Shown here: piece by piece, positions 37,869 through 47,455 of the stretch
Layout: the number at the start of each line of letters is the position of its first letter
Numbering within the stretch: position 1 is the first letter of the stretch
Source of the DNA: Eudoraea chungangensis
GTDB taxonomy: Bacteria > Bacteroidota > Bacteroidia > Flavobacteriales > Flavobacteriaceae
Length of the DNA: 64,000 nt
Reading direction: 5' to 3'
Assembly: GCF_029360665.1 (NCBI RefSeq)
Contig: NZ_JARDUB010000006.1
Coordinates: forward strand, 558,001 to 622,000
Made by a program: the position numbers and the translations under genes
The notes under the pieces: model-generated
What the model was told of the DNA's origin: nothing
What the model saw: the letters and a program-made list of their open reading frames with translations, nothing else
Database searches by the model: none

Positions 37869-39143
37869 ATGTCGAATAAAGCAAATGATCCATCATTAAG
37901 TTCATGGATTTCTGTTTCCCCAAACTCTGATTTTCCGATTCAAAATATTCCCTTTGGCGTATTTTTAACTAGAGATGATGTAATTACTATTGGAACACGC
38001 ATTGGGGACTATGCCATAGATTTAGGAGCACTTCATCAACTTGGATATTTTAATGACATCCCATTAACCGATGACATTTTTTTACAAGATACCCTAAATG
38101 ATTTTATTTCCGATGGGCAAAAAACTTGGCGACTGGTTAGAGATAGAATCAGTGAGATATTTGATAGTACAAATCCTATACTAAGAGAAAACATTGAGCA
38201 TCAAAAAACCGTGCTGTTTACTATGGAAGAAATCGAGATGCAATTACCCGTCCAAATTGGGGATTATACGGATTTCTATTCCAGTAAAGAGCACGCCACG
38301 AATATCGGTAGCATGTTTAGAGATCCTGAAAATGCCCTTTTACCCAATTGGTTGCATATTCCTATTGGATATCACGGTAGAAGCTCTACCATAATAACTA
38401 GTGATACCAAGATTAGAAGGCCTAAAGGACAAACTAAACCAAAGGGAGCTGATAAACCTATTTATGGACCATCTAAAATGGTTGACTTTGAATTAGAAAT
38501 GGCTTTTATCACCACCGACGCCAACAAATTGGGAGAAACAATTCCAATAGAAGATGCTGAGAAATATATATTTGGATTAGTACTATTTAATGATTGGAGT
38601 GCCAGAGATATTCAAAAATGGGAATATGTACCCCTAGGACCTTTTAATGCTAAAAATTTCGCTTCCTCCATTTCCCCATGGATAGTTACCTTAGATGCGC
38701 TGCAACCTTTTAGGGTTGCCAGTCCTTCTCAAACACCGGAACCTCTGCCCTATTTAAGGCAAAAGGGAAATAATAGCTACGACATTAATTTAGAGGTCTC
38801 CATAACCCCGGAGGGAGGAGTCCCAACCACTGTTTGCAAATCGAATTTTAAATACATGTATTGGACAATGAGCCAACAATTGGCTCACCATACTTCCAAT
38901 GGCTGCAAAGTCTTGAGTGGAGACCTAATGGGAAGCGGTACAATCTCTGGCAGCACTCCAGATTCTTATGGTTCTATGTTAGAACTTGCATGGCAGGGTA
39001 CTAAACCTCTTCGTTTAGAAGGTGGCCAAACACGCACTTCTATTGAGGACTACGATACCGTTACCCTAAAAGGATATTGTAGCAATGATGAGGTGAGAAT
39101 AGGTTTTGGACAGGTTCTTACCCAATTACTACCGGCCAACTAG
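37869..39143 (+). CDS. fahA: Fumarylacetoacetase
   Basis: Hydrolase of 424 residues for the last step of tyrosine and phenylalanine breakdown, splitting fumarylacetoacetate into fumarate and acetoacetate. The N-terminal domain (about 1-120) and the FAA hydrolase barrel are both present. Metal and catalytic sites are visible: DFYSSKEHATNIGSMFR (catalytic His), DFELEMAF, FNDWSARDIQKWEYVPLGPF and GSGTISG. Length matches the eukaryote-like FAH family. Single gene. Confidence 0.96.
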   Translation: MSNKANDPSLSSWISVSPNSDFPIQNIPFGVFLTRDDVITIGTRIGDYAIDLGALHQLGYFNDIPLTDDIFLQDTLNDFISDGQKTWRLVRDRISEIFDSTNPILRENIEHQKTVLFTMEEIEMQLPVQIGDYTDFYSSKEHATNIGSMFRDPENALLPNWLHIPIGYHGRSSTIITSDTKIRRPKGQTKPKGADKPIYGPSKMVDFELEMAFITTDANKLGETIPIEDAEKYIFGLVLFNDWSARDIQKWEYVPLGPFNAKNFASSISPWIVTLDALQPFRVASPSQTPEPLPYLRQKGNNSYDINLEVSITPEGGVPTTVCKSNFKYMYWTMSQQLAHHTSNGCKVLSGDLMGSGTISGSTPDSYGSMLELAWQGTKPLRLEGGQTRTSIEDYDTVTLKGYCSNDEVRIGFGQVLTQLLPAN

Positions 39144-39208
39144 CCTAAACACCTTTTATCTAATTTATACGATTGTTACTCCTTTTTCGTTATGAAAAAT
39201 AAAGGTTT

Positions 39209-39223
39209 TGGCACGGCTATTGA
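39209..39223 (+). promoter_or_regulatory. Sigma-54 (RpoN) -24/-12 promoter
   Basis: TGGCAC (39209-39214), five bases, then TTGA (39220-39223). The spacing is exactly that of -24/-12 promoters (TGGCAC-N5-TTGC), with A for C at the last base, as seen often in flavobacteria. Transcription would start about 20 bases before the lipoprotein ATG at 39256. Confidence 0.7.
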
Positions 39224-39255
39224 ATAATAGCTTCCAAACCCCATAATTAACAGTC

Positions 39256-40443
39256 ATGAAAAAAGTAGTACTATCTTCAATTATTTTGGTTTTAATATAT
39301 GCCTGTGGAGGTGTAAAAAAAACCCAAGAAGCTCTAAATACAGGAAACTATTATAGGGCAATAAACACATCTATCAGAAACTTAGCCGATAATAAAACCA
39401 AAAAGAATCATCAACCCTATATTTTCTTATTAGAAGAAGCATATGGTAAAAACACCCAACGAGAATTGGAGAAAATAGCCTTTCTACAAAAGGAAGGCAA
39501 TCCGGCTAACTACGAAGCTATATATAGAAGTTATAGCCAATTAAAACAGACGCAGGAACGCATCAGACCTTTATTACCCCTGTATCTTATTGAAGAAAAT
39601 AGAGAAGCTAGATTCGCTTTTAACAATTATGACAACAATATTCTGGTAGCCAAAGAAAATCTTTCGGACTACCTATATGATAATGCCTCAGCTTTGTTAC
39701 AAAATGCATCATTTAAAGAAGACTACCGAAACGCATATAGAGACTTTGCCTATCTGAATGAACTAAGCCCTGGTTATTTAGATGCCAGATTAAAAATGGA
39801 AGAAGCATATAGTAAAGGGCAGGATTATGTTAAAGTACAGGTGGTTAATGAAACAGAACAGATTGTACCCAGTAGACTGGAAGAAGAATTATTAAATTTT
39901 AATACCTATGGTCTGGATGATGAATGGACACAATACCATACTAATCCTATTGCAGATATCAAATATGATTATGAAATGTTAGTAGCCTTCAGAACTATTA
40001 ATATATCTCCTGAGCAGGTTCAGGAAAGGCAAATAGTTAAAGAAAAGCAAGTGAAAGATGGGTATGAAATATTACTAGATGAAAATGGTAGAGCAGTAAA
40101 AGATAGCCTTGGGAATGAAATAATGATAGACCGCCTAAGAACTGTAAGTTGTAATTATTATGAATTTACACAGTTAAAAACGGCACAAGTAACAGGTAAT
40201 GTGAGTTATATGGATCTTCGACGTCAACAACAGCTCAACACCTACCCTCTTAGCAGCGAATTCATATTTGAACATGTTTATGCTCACTATAATGGAGACA
40301 AAAGGGCTTTAGATAACAATCTACTTCCTTTAACCAATCAGGTGGCCGTACCGTTTCCTTCTAATGAACAAATGGTCTATGATGCCGGGGAAGACTTAAA
40401 ACTAAAATTAAAGGATATCGTTGTCAGACAACGTTTCAACTAA
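39256..40443 (+). CDS. Lipoprotein of unknown function
   Basis: A 395-residue lipoprotein with a lipobox ending at Cys17 (VLIYAC). An early TPR-like segment (EALNTGNYYRAINTSIRNLADN) and later helices are followed by a beta-rich C-terminal part (LRTVSCNYYEFTQLKTAQVTG, SEFIFEHVYAHYNGDK). No enzymatic motif is seen and I do not know its function. It stands behind a sigma-54-type promoter and ends at a strong terminator, so it is a single-gene unit. Confidence 0.75.
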   Translation: MKKVVLSSIILVLIYACGGVKKTQEALNTGNYYRAINTSIRNLADNKTKKNHQPYIFLLEEAYGKNTQRELEKIAFLQKEGNPANYEAIYRSYSQLKQTQERIRPLLPLYLIEENREARFAFNNYDNNILVAKENLSDYLYDNASALLQNASFKEDYRNAYRDFAYLNELSPGYLDARLKMEEAYSKGQDYVKVQVVNETEQIVPSRLEEELLNFNTYGLDDEWTQYHTNPIADIKYDYEMLVAFRTINISPEQVQERQIVKEKQVKDGYEILLDENGRAVKDSLGNEIMIDRLRTVSCNYYEFTQLKTAQVTGNVSYMDLRRQQQLNTYPLSSEFIFEHVYAHYNGDKRALDNNLLPLTNQVAVPFPSNEQMVYDAGEDLKLKLKDIVVRQRFN

Positions 40444-40476
40444 AAAAAGGCCCGACTAGTTGTCGGGCCTTTTTTA
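40442..40476. terminator. Bidirectional terminator between convergent genes
   Basis: A nine-base GC-rich stem (40448-40456 with 40462-40470) flanked by A and T runs on both sides, so it can end transcripts in either direction: the lipoprotein gene on the plus strand and ytxJ on the minus strand. Confidence 0.9.
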
Positions 40477-40869
40477 TATATATTGCTTTAGCTCTATAGT
40501 ATTAATTCCACTATGGGAATCGTGTTCTACAACCTTACCATTGCGCACAATTAATAATTGAGGAGATTCGTGTGCAATTCCAAATTTTCTGCTGATTTCA
40601 TTGGAAATATCTCGATGTCTATGTAAATCCAAATAATAGAGGCGGGCTTCATTTTCTTCCAGTGCAAATGATGATTTAAACCTCCTTAATACCATATTAC
40701 TTATTCCACAACTCGTAGAATGTTTAAAAACTACCTGCATTTTCTCATGTGAATCTTCTGTGATTGCCTCTAGTTGATCCATGTCTTCCAAATCTATCCA
40801 TTCTGCCTGAACTTCCTTCGCCTCATCCGAAGAACGTTTCCCATTAAACAACCCATTAAAAAGTCCCAT
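40474..40869 (-). CDS. ytxJ: Bacillithiol-system redox protein YtxJ (BrxC-like)
   Basis: A thioredoxin-fold protein of 131 residues with a single active-site Cys (KHSTSCGIS, about residue 54), a cis-Pro region (ESPQLLIVRNG) and helices typical of YtxJ. In organisms that use bacillithiol, BrxC/YtxJ removes bacillithiol from oxidised proteins or acts as a monothiol reductase. Its presence suggests the host makes bacillithiol, as many Bacteroidetes do. It diverges from clpB. Confidence 0.88.
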   Translation of the reverse strand: MGLFNGLFNGKRSSDEAKEVQAEWIDLEDMDQLEAITEDSHEKMQVVFKHSTSCGISNMVLRRFKSSFALEENEARLYYLDLHRHRDISNEISRKFGIAHESPQLLIVRNGKVVEHDSHSGINTIELKQYI

Positions 40870-40908
40870 AGTAAAATTTTATTGTTTAAAGTTAATCAAG
40901 TATAAAAC

Positions 40909-40922
40909 CTGACTTATTGTCG
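40909..40922. promoter_or_regulatory. Candidate stress operator between ytxJ and clpB
   Basis: CTGACTTATTGTCG shares the skeleton CTGAC-N4-TGTC with the dnaK upstream element at 10824-10837. A second TTGTCGC follows at 40949-40955, overlapping the probable clpB -33 box. Role inferred from sharing. Confidence 0.4.
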
Positions 40923-40948
40923 CTATTTTATTCGTATTAAGCGCCATT

Positions 40949-40977
40949 TTGTCGCCACCACTCCCTTGGTAAGATTG
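40949..40977 (+). promoter_or_regulatory. Probable clpB promoter
   Basis: TTG (40949-40951), 18 bases, TAAGATTG (40970-40977), one mismatch from the -7 consensus TAnnTTTG. The start of transcription would be about 40 bases before the clpB ATG. Confidence 0.45.
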
Positions 40978-41026
40978 TTGCCATATACTAAACAAAATTA
41001 AACATTAACGACATAAAACATATATA

Positions 41027-43627
41027 ATGAACATAAATAATTTCACAATAAAAGCACAGGAGGCTATACAGCAGGCGCAATTAATTGCGCAGGGCTTTGA
41101 ACACCCACAAGTAGACAACGAACATCTTTTTAAGGCAATATTCGAGGTAGACGAAAATGTACTTCCGTTTTTACTAAAGAAGCTAAACGTAAACGTTGCG
41201 ATGGTAAATCAGATACTAGATAAAGAGTTAGAAAGTTTCTCTAAGGTTTCAGGAGGGGAACTTATTTTTTCTAAAGAAGCTGGTAAGACACTAACAGAAT
41301 CGAATGTTATTGCACGCAAAATGGAAGATGAATATGTTTCCATAGAACATCTAATTCTGGCCATTTTTAAGTCAAAAAGCAAAATAGCGCAAATCTTAAA
41401 AGACCAAGGAGTATCTGAAAAAGCATTAGCAACAGCAATCAATGAACTCCGTAAAGGAGGTAAGGTTACTTCACAAAGTGCAGAAGAGACGTACAATTCC
41501 CTGAATAAATATGCAAGAAACTTAAATGAACTGGCAGATAAAGGAAAACTAGACCCAGTTATTGGAAGAGATGAGGAGATAAGACGAATTCTTCAAATTC
41601 TATCGCGACGCACCAAGAATAATCCAATGTTGGTTGGAGAGCCAGGTACGGGAAAAACAGCAATTGCCGAAGGTCTTGCCCATAGAATTGTTCAAAGAGA
41701 CGTACCAGAGAATTTAAAGGATAAAATAATCTATTCTTTGGACATGGGTGCACTTATTGCCGGAGCTAAATACAAAGGAGAATTTGAAGAAAGACTTAAG
41801 GCCGTAATTAAAGAGGTCACCAGCTCTGACGGGAATATTGTACTGTTTATAGACGAAATTCACACCTTAGTAGGAGCCGGTGGCGGACAGGGCGCAATGG
41901 ATGCTGCGAACATTCTCAAACCTGCACTTGCCAGAGGTGAGTTACGAGCAATCGGCGCTACTACTTTAGATGAATATCAAAAGTATTTTGAAAAAGACAA
42001 GGCTCTGGAAAGGCGTTTTCAAAAAGTAGTTGTCAACGAACCCGATACGGAAAGCGCCATTTCTATCCTCAGAGGATTAAAGGAAAAATATGAGGCGCAC
42101 CATAAAGTAAGGATAAAAGATGAAGCCGTAATTGCAGCCGTAGAACTTTCTCAAAGATATATAACTAACCGTTTTCTTCCGGATAAGGCTATTGACCTAA
42201 TGGATGAGGCTGCATCTAAATTGAGAATGGAGATTAATTCCAAGCCCGAGGAATTAGACGCGATGGATCGGAAAATAATGCAGCTTGAAATTGAAATTGA
42301 AGCTATAAAACGAGAAGATGATCAGGCCAAGTTAAAGGTTTTGAACGCCGAACTGGCGAACTTAAAAGAGGATAGAATCGAGATTTTCACAAAATGGGAG
42401 GGAGAGAAATCCGTAGTAGATAATATTCAAAAAACAAAGCAGGATATTGAAAACTATAAACTGGAGGCAGAAAGAGCGGAAAGGAATGGGGATTATGGAA
42501 CCGTAGCAGAAATACGCTATGGAAAAATAAAAGATGCGCAAGAATCCTTAAACGTATTGCAAAAAGAATTGTCCATCCAACAAGAAAAAGGAACGTTAAT
42601 CAAAGAAGAGGTGACCACCGATGATATTGCGGAAGTTGTGGCAAAATGGACTGGAATTCCTGTTACCAAAATGCTTCAAAGCGAAAGAGATAAACTCCTT
42701 CAATTAGAAGGCGTCTTGCACCAGAGAGTTATTGGACAGGATGAGGCAATCAATGCGGTTTCTGACGCCATAAGAAGAAGCAGGGCTGGCTTACAAGATG
42801 CAAAGCGACCCATTGGCTCTTTCCTATTCCTTGGTACCACCGGGGTTGGAAAAACAGAGTTGGCTAAAACCCTAGCTAGTTATTTATTCGACGATGAAAA
42901 TGCGCTTACAAGAATTGATATGAGTGAGTATCAAGAAAGACATTCTGTGAGCAGACTAGTTGGAGCACCTCCAGGATACGTCGGCTATGATGAAGGAGGG
43001 CAACTTACTGAGGCCGTAAGAAGAAAACCTTATTCTGTAATTCTATTAGACGAAATTGAAAAAGCCCATCCCGATACTTTTAATATATTATTGCAGGTAT
43101 TGGACGAGGGTAGACTTACAGACAATAAAGGTAGGGTGGCAGATTTCAAGAACACTATTATCGTAATGACGAGTAATATTGGAAGCCATATTATTCAGGA
43201 AAAATATGAGAATATTCCAGATTTAGAAACGGCCGGGGATGCGGCTAGAATTGAAGTCCTTGGACTGTTGAGAAAAACGATTAGGCCGGAATTTCTAAAT
43301 AGAATAGACGATATAATTATGTTCACTCCGCTAAATAGGGAAGATATTACGGAAATTGTAAAACTCCAATTAGCTCAATTGAGCAAGATATTGCAAAAGC
43401 AACACATTACTATAGACGCTACAGATGAAGCCATAAGTTTCTTAGCGGAACGCGGGTTTGATCCTCAATATGGTGCCAGACCTATTAAAAGAGTTATCCA
43501 AAAAGAGGTGCTGAATAGCTTGTCTAAAGAGCTCTTGAGTGGTAACATTAGCGCAGAGAGTATTGTCTTAATTGATTCCTTCGACGACGAACTTGTGTTC
43601 AGAAATCACAATGAATTGGTTAAATAA
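41027..43627 (+). CDS. clpB: ATP-dependent disaggregase ClpB (Hsp100)
   Basis: Hexameric AAA+ chaperone of 866 residues that extracts polypeptides from aggregates together with DnaK. In order: Clp N domain (1-145), AAA-1 with Walker A GEPGTGKT (about 204-211), pore loop [11 protein letters not shown], the coiled-coil M domain (about 400-530) that distinguishes ClpB from ClpC, AAA-2 with GTTGVGKT (about 602-609) and GYVGYDEGG pore loop, and the D2 small domain (FNPLNR-like, [14 protein letters not shown]). Length is normal. Confidence 0.98.
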   Translation: MNINNFTIKAQEAIQQAQLIAQGFEHPQVDNEHLFKAIFEVDENVLPFLLKKLNVNVAMVNQILDKELESFSKVSGGELIFSKEAGKTLTESNVIARKMEDEYVSIEHLILAIFKSKSKIAQILKDQGVSEKALATAINELRKGGKVTSQSAEETYNSLNKYARNLNELADKGKLDPVIGRDEEIRRILQILSRRTKNNPMLVGEPGTGKTAIAEGLAHRIVQRDVPENLKDKIIYSLDMGALIAGAKYKGEFEERLKAVIKEVTSSDGNIVLFIDEIHTLVGAGGGQGAMDAANILKPALARGELRAIGATTLDEYQKYFEKDKALERRFQKVVVNEPDTESAISILRGLKEKYEAHHKVRIKDEAVIAAVELSQRYITNRFLPDKAIDLMDEAASKLRMEINSKPEELDAMDRKIMQLEIEIEAIKREDDQAKLKVLNAELANLKEDRIEIFTKWEGEKSVVDNIQKTKQDIENYKLEAERAERNGDYGTVAEIRYGKIKDAQESLNVLQKELSIQQEKGTLIKEEVTTDDIAEVVAKWTGIPVTKMLQSERDKLLQLEGVLHQRVIGQDEAINAVSDAIRRSRAGLQDAKRPIGSFLFLGTTGVGKTELAKTLASYLFDDENALTRIDMSEYQERHSVSRLVGAPPGYVGYDEGGQLTEAVRRKPYSVILLDEIEKAHPDTFNILLQVLDEGRLTDNKGRVADFKNTIIVMTSNIGSHIIQEKYENIPDLETAGDAARIEVLGLLRKTIRPEFLNRIDDIIMFTPLNREDITEIVKLQLAQLSKILQKQHITIDATDEAISFLAERGFDPQYGARPIKRVIQKEVLNSLSKELLSGNISAESIVLIDSFDDELVFRNHNELVK

Positions 43628-43649
43628 AACGAGTGAATTATACATTTAG

Positions 43650-43686
43650 CCTTCTCCTAGAAATAGGAGAAGGTTTTTTTTGTTTT
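43650..43686 (+). terminator. Rho-independent terminator after clpB
   Basis: Perfect 9-bp stem CCTTCTCCT (43650-43658) with AGGAGAAGG (43665-43673), 6-base loop, followed by eight T. Confidence 0.92.
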
Positions 43687-43689
43687 TAA

Positions 43690-43703
43690 ATACCATACAG
43701 TAT
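43690..43703. promoter_or_regulatory. Candidate TetR operator
   Basis: ATACCATACAGTAT has ATAC/GTAT arms and lies 35 bases before the TetR-gene ATG, just upstream of a -7-like TATCTTCG (43714-43721). Position and symmetry suggest self-regulation of the TetR gene; this is inference. Confidence 0.35.
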
Positions 43704-43737
43704 ATAGTTTTTTTATCTTCGTTAAAAAGGATTTCAT

Positions 43738-44334
43738 ATGGCATCTAAAGCAGAAAAAACAACAGCATACATTATTGACACTGTTGCCCCTATTTTTAGC
43801 AGACAAGGTTATGTCGGTACAAGCATGAATGATTTAACAGAAGCAACGGGTTTAACCAAGGGAGCGATATATGGTAATTTTGAAAACAAAGAAGCTTTGG
43901 CTTTATCTGCTTTTGAATACAATAGCAATAAACTTTTGAATGCCATTGATGAACAGTTGGAAATAGAAGGGACTGCCTTAGAAAAACTATTTCAGCTTAC
44001 TAAATTTTATAAGAATTACGATGTTTTCACTTTTAAAATGGGTGGGTGCCCGGTTTTAAATGTGGGAATAGATGCTAAACATAACAATAGATTATTAAGA
44101 GCTGCTGCTGCTGAAACCGTCCGTGTTATCGAAGGTAAAATTGCCTTAGTTTTAGAAAATGGTGTTAAAAATAATGAGCTAAGACTACCCGTAACTCCTT
44201 TGCAGTTTGCCAAACAACTTTACACCATGTTACAAGGAGCTATTGCTATGGCAACAATGAGTGATGACAGGAAATATTTAATAAACACCGTGGCCTATTT
44301 GGATCTGCTTATTCAAAAAGAAATTACAAAATAA
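43738..44334 (+). CDS. TetR/AcrR family transcriptional regulator
   Basis: A 198-residue one-domain repressor type: N-terminal helix-turn-helix (about 10-57; FSRQGYVGTSMNDLTEATGLTKGAIYGNFENKEAL region) and a C-terminal ligand-binding helical domain (about 80-195). A Cys in FKMGGCPVLNVG is as in the YcdC/AcrR-like branch. The ligand and target genes are unknown; no efflux pump is adjacent. The next gene on the other strand is convergent, one base away. Confidence 0.9.
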   Translation: MASKAEKTTAYIIDTVAPIFSRQGYVGTSMNDLTEATGLTKGAIYGNFENKEALALSAFEYNSNKLLNAIDEQLEIEGTALEKLFQLTKFYKNYDVFTFKMGGCPVLNVGIDAKHNNRLLRAAAAETVRVIEGKIALVLENGVKNNELRLPVTPLQFAKQLYTMLQGAIAMATMSDDRKYLINTVAYLDLLIQKEITK

Positions 44335-44335
44335 C

Positions 44336-45985
44336 TTACTCCCCTATTACTCGGAATATCCATGTCTTATCTGGATATTTACCTCCGTATTTACTGTCTC
44401 TAGCCTTTCTAGCCTCTTCCATAGAATCGTAACGTTTTAAATAGACATAGTTGTACTTATTTTTCGTCCTATAGAAAGATTGAGGGTTCAATCCCTGGTC
44501 CGTAAGCTTTTTCATAAAGGCATTGTAATAGGTTTTCGTTCCAAAAACATTGGCAATCAGATAGAAGCCTGGGGCTAAGCCATCCTCTGTTTTAACTTCT
44601 TCATATTTCTCCCCTTTCTCCGGGGTAATGGGCTCTGGAGTTTCTGCCAGCTGTTGCTCTTCTAATGCTTTATTAATGGAATCTTGTCTTCGTTCCTCCA
44701 TTTTCTGTGCTTCTGCCAGGGCTTCAGCCTTTTTTACGGCATTTATAGAATCTTGACGCCTTTCCTCTTTTTGCAAGATCTGTGCCGCTAATAGCTCTTG
44801 CTGAATAGTTTTAATGGAATCTTTTCTTTTTTGCTCCCGCAGCTGTTCTATTGCGAGTTGCGCATCTTTGTTTGCCTTGGCAATAGAATCATTTGCTCTT
44901 TCTTGTCTCATCCGATTTGCCAATAGTTCCGACTCTCTTGCAGCTATCGAATCTTGTTTTCGTTCTGCTTCTTGAAGGGCTAGTTCTGCAGCTATACGCT
45001 CTTGCTCTTCTTTTTGTTCAATTTCTTCAAGTTCATCTACAGCCGCTGGCTCTTCTTCCGGGACCTCTTCCGACTTAAATTCTTGCGCTCCAAAACTAAA
45101 GGCAGTAACAAGTTCTATCGTTGGGTCTTCTCCTTTTAATTCCCCGCCAGTTCCAAATTCTATTAAAGCACCGAATGAAAACTTCTCAAAAAATCGGCCC
45201 CCAGCTCCCGCAGAAATACCATAAAAGCTATTGAAACCAAGCTGGCCCCAATACTTTGGGTGAGAATAATACCCGTTAAACCCAAGTTGATTTTTAAATT
45301 CTGGCAATCTCCTATAATATATAGAAGGTCTAATGTACGAAGTCATGGGATTGTCTAAGGTTCCTAAGGGAATATCATAACTTCCTAACAATGTATATAT
45401 TTTCCCGGTAGTACTGGCAAGACCTTCCTCCTCGGTAAAGTTGTAGTCTACAATATTTTCCATTGCGATACCAAAACTTAAGGTGTTGTATTGTAATCGT
45501 ACTGCAGGTGCCAACTGTAAAATAAAGCTATTTCTTTCTTCAAATTGAGGAAAGTCAAAATCAGGATTTTGATTAAAAGGATCGGCTAGTTCTCTCTGAT
45601 AACCAATAAGGTTTACCCCAACTGCAATAAAGGTAGAAGAGTTGAGCTCAAAGTTATAGGCATAATTAAGAATTCCCCCGGTATTTACAAATACGCCTGT
45701 ATTATTCTGAATAAAACCTGCGCCGATAGCAGATTCATTATTTAACTTTCTGGTATAGTTAAAAAAGACGGTAGTAGGGTCTGCATCAATAGACTGCCAC
45801 TGCCATCTGGTCCATAAGGCAACGGACTGTGGATCGTTCCGGTCTAATGAAAAAACCGGACTTAGTAAACTACTATTAAATTGTGTGAGGTTATGCTGTC
45901 TAAAATCCGTAGGAAGATTAGGCTCCTGTGCTTTTACAATAAACACGGTGAAAACCAAACAAATAAGGAGGTTTTTTTTGAGCAT
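44336..45985 (-). CDS. PorP/SprF-type outer-membrane protein with coiled coil and SPOR-like end
   Basis: A 549-residue protein with signal peptide (about 1-19, ending VKAQEP). Residues about 25-310 form a PorP/SprF-like outer-membrane barrel (LFNxTQFNSSLLSPVF-like start, RYTRKLNNESAIGAGF-like strands, GISAGAGGRFFEKFSFG). About 320-450 is a Glu/Arg-rich coiled coil with five DSI-containing repeats at 21-23 residue spacing. The last 80 residues (GFYLIANVFGTKTYYNAFMK) are SPOR-like. PorP/SprF proteins serve type IX secretion and gliding; SPOR binds peptidoglycan. The fusion would bridge barrel and cell wall. Confidence 0.8.
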   Translation of the reverse strand: MLKKNLLICLVFTVFIVKAQEPNLPTDFRQHNLTQFNSSLLSPVFSLDRNDPQSVALWTRWQWQSIDADPTTVFFNYTRKLNNESAIGAGFIQNNTGVFVNTGGILNYAYNFELNSSTFIAVGVNLIGYQRELADPFNQNPDFDFPQFEERNSFILQLAPAVRLQYNTLSFGIAMENIVDYNFTEEEGLASTTGKIYTLLGSYDIPLGTLDNPMTSYIRPSIYYRRLPEFKNQLGFNGYYSHPKYWGQLGFNSFYGISAGAGGRFFEKFSFGALIEFGTGGELKGEDPTIELVTAFSFGAQEFKSEEVPEEEPAAVDELEEIEQKEEQERIAAELALQEAERKQDSIAARESELLANRMRQERANDSIAKANKDAQLAIEQLREQKRKDSIKTIQQELLAAQILQKEERRQDSINAVKKAEALAEAQKMEERRQDSINKALEEQQLAETPEPITPEKGEKYEEVKTEDGLAPGFYLIANVFGTKTYYNAFMKKLTDQGLNPQSFYRTKNKYNYVYLKRYDSMEEARKARDSKYGGKYPDKTWIFRVIGE

Positions 45986-46077
45986 AAACTAGGAAAAAAC
46001 GTGGGTTTAACATACTAATTTCACCGAAATGCAGTTACATAAGAGCATGCCGACAAAAATAATCAAACCAACCGATT

Positions 46078-46620
46078 ATGAAAACATTTAAACTTTTATT
46101 ATTTACTTCATTAATACTTTGTTTTATCTCTTGTAAAGAAGAACAAAGTGCTGTTGAAACACCAGAAGCTATTGTCTCTACGTTCTACTTTATTAGACAT
46201 GCCGAAAAAGATAGATCAGATCTCGGTAATATAGACCCAGAACTTAATCAGAAAGGCCTGGGAAGAGCCATGCATTGGGCTGAAATACTACAAGACGTTT
46301 CCTTAGATGCTATTTATACTACAGACTACGAAAGAACTGCCATGACAGCAGCGCCATCGGCTGTAAAACAAGATTTAAACGTTACTTACTACGACGCAGA
46401 AACGGTAGACATCGTTCAATTTAAAAACAATCACCTCGGACAAAACGTTTTGGTAGTTGGCCACAGTAATAGCACGCCCGAATTTGTGAATAAAGTCCTT
46501 GGGGAAGAAGCATATCCGCCCATGGATGATTATGATAATGGAAGTTTATTTATTGTACAGATTACAGGTAATAAAGTAAGCAGTCAGCGTTTACATTTTA
46601 ATTGTAACTGTCCGGACTAA
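46078..46620 (+). CDS. Histidine-phosphatase (SixA-like) lipoprotein
   Basis: A 180-residue lipoprotein (lipobox LCFISC near residue 20) of the histidine phosphatase superfamily. The catalytic RHAEK (about residues 41-45) holds the phospho-accepting His, and the second His is in VVGHSNSTPE (about 131). It looks like SixA/phosphoglycerate-mutase-like phosphatases placed outside the cytoplasm; the substrate is unknown. Its last 23 bases overlap the 3' end of the convergent lipoprotein gene. Confidence 0.85.
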   Translation: MKTFKLLLFTSLILCFISCKEEQSAVETPEAIVSTFYFIRHAEKDRSDLGNIDPELNQKGLGRAMHWAEILQDVSLDAIYTTDYERTAMTAAPSAVKQDLNVTYYDAETVDIVQFKNNHLGQNVLVVGHSNSTPEFVNKVLGEEAYPPMDDYDNGSLFIVQITGNKVSSQRLHFNCNCPD

Positions 46621-47347
46621 CCTTTATATCTTCCAAAATAATTGAAGATTTTAATGGAATTCTTTGTTGTATGAATTTTTCTTCAACCTCGAATACAGAA
46701 ACCTCTCCGTCTTCACCATAATTCCTATAATCTACAAACCTAATACCATTAATAACCCTTTCGTTATAAGCTTCTCTAAAACGAACTCCTCCATCATTAA
46801 CACTAAACTGATAGGCTAAGTAATCAACCTTAAAATTCTCTTTATTAAACCAATACAAATAAACATCATCAAAATCATCTCCTCCATCCTCTTCATTAAA
46901 CGTCACCTCCACAACATAATAATAGGTCTCTTCTATCTGGGTCTCCCCTAGCAATTTCTTAATCACCGCTTTATCGTTTAATCCTTCTGGCAAGTAAGCG
47001 AAATAGTGGACCGAATTTATCGAATTTTGATACTTTCTAGCTGTAGAATCGGCCAGACTTACTAATTCATTATTTACATATCTTTCAAAACCTCTGGGCG
47101 AATAAACATCCCTTATTTGATTACTGTCCCTTATAAAAATCCTTTCTAGCACCTTACCTCTTTTACTTCTACTTCGTTTGTATAGAACATTTCTAAAAAC
47201 AAAAGATACTTCACTTTGGCTAAGCAAGTGGCCTCCGGATGCTTCAATAGATTTATCAATAATTTGTTGTGCTGTTAGTTTATTTACACTCGCTTCTTTA
47301 CAGGAGAGAAATAAAGAGCTCATAGCAAGTATTATGTATCTATACAT
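46598..47347 (-). CDS. Lipoprotein, DUF6503-like
   Basis: A 249-residue lipoprotein (lipobox SLFLSC near residue 16). After the Cys comes a helix (AQQIIDKSIEASGGHLL) and then a mainly beta chain (VSFVFRNVLYKRSRSKRG, YYYVVEVTFNEEDGGDDFDDVYLYWFN), a layout resembling LolA-like/DUF6503 proteins of flavobacteria. Function unknown. Convergent with the phosphatase gene, overlapping by 23 bases. Confidence 0.75.
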   Translation of the reverse strand: MYRYIILAMSSLFLSCKEASVNKLTAQQIIDKSIEASGGHLLSQSEVSFVFRNVLYKRSRSKRGKVLERIFIRDSNQIRDVYSPRGFERYVNNELVSLADSTARKYQNSINSVHYFAYLPEGLNDKAVIKKLLGETQIEETYYYVVEVTFNEEDGGDDFDDVYLYWFNKENFKVDYLAYQFSVNDGGVRFREAYNERVINGIRFVDYRNYGEDGEVSVFEVEEKFIQQRIPLKSSIILEDIKVSPDSYN

Positions 47348-47455
47348 TTTTAATATTTTAAACCATTATCGAAAAACAAGGCTCTTCCTTACAATATCTG
47401 CACTAAAATTTCCATAACCTCTTTCTGATTCTCCATTTGTTATTACTTTTGCCTA

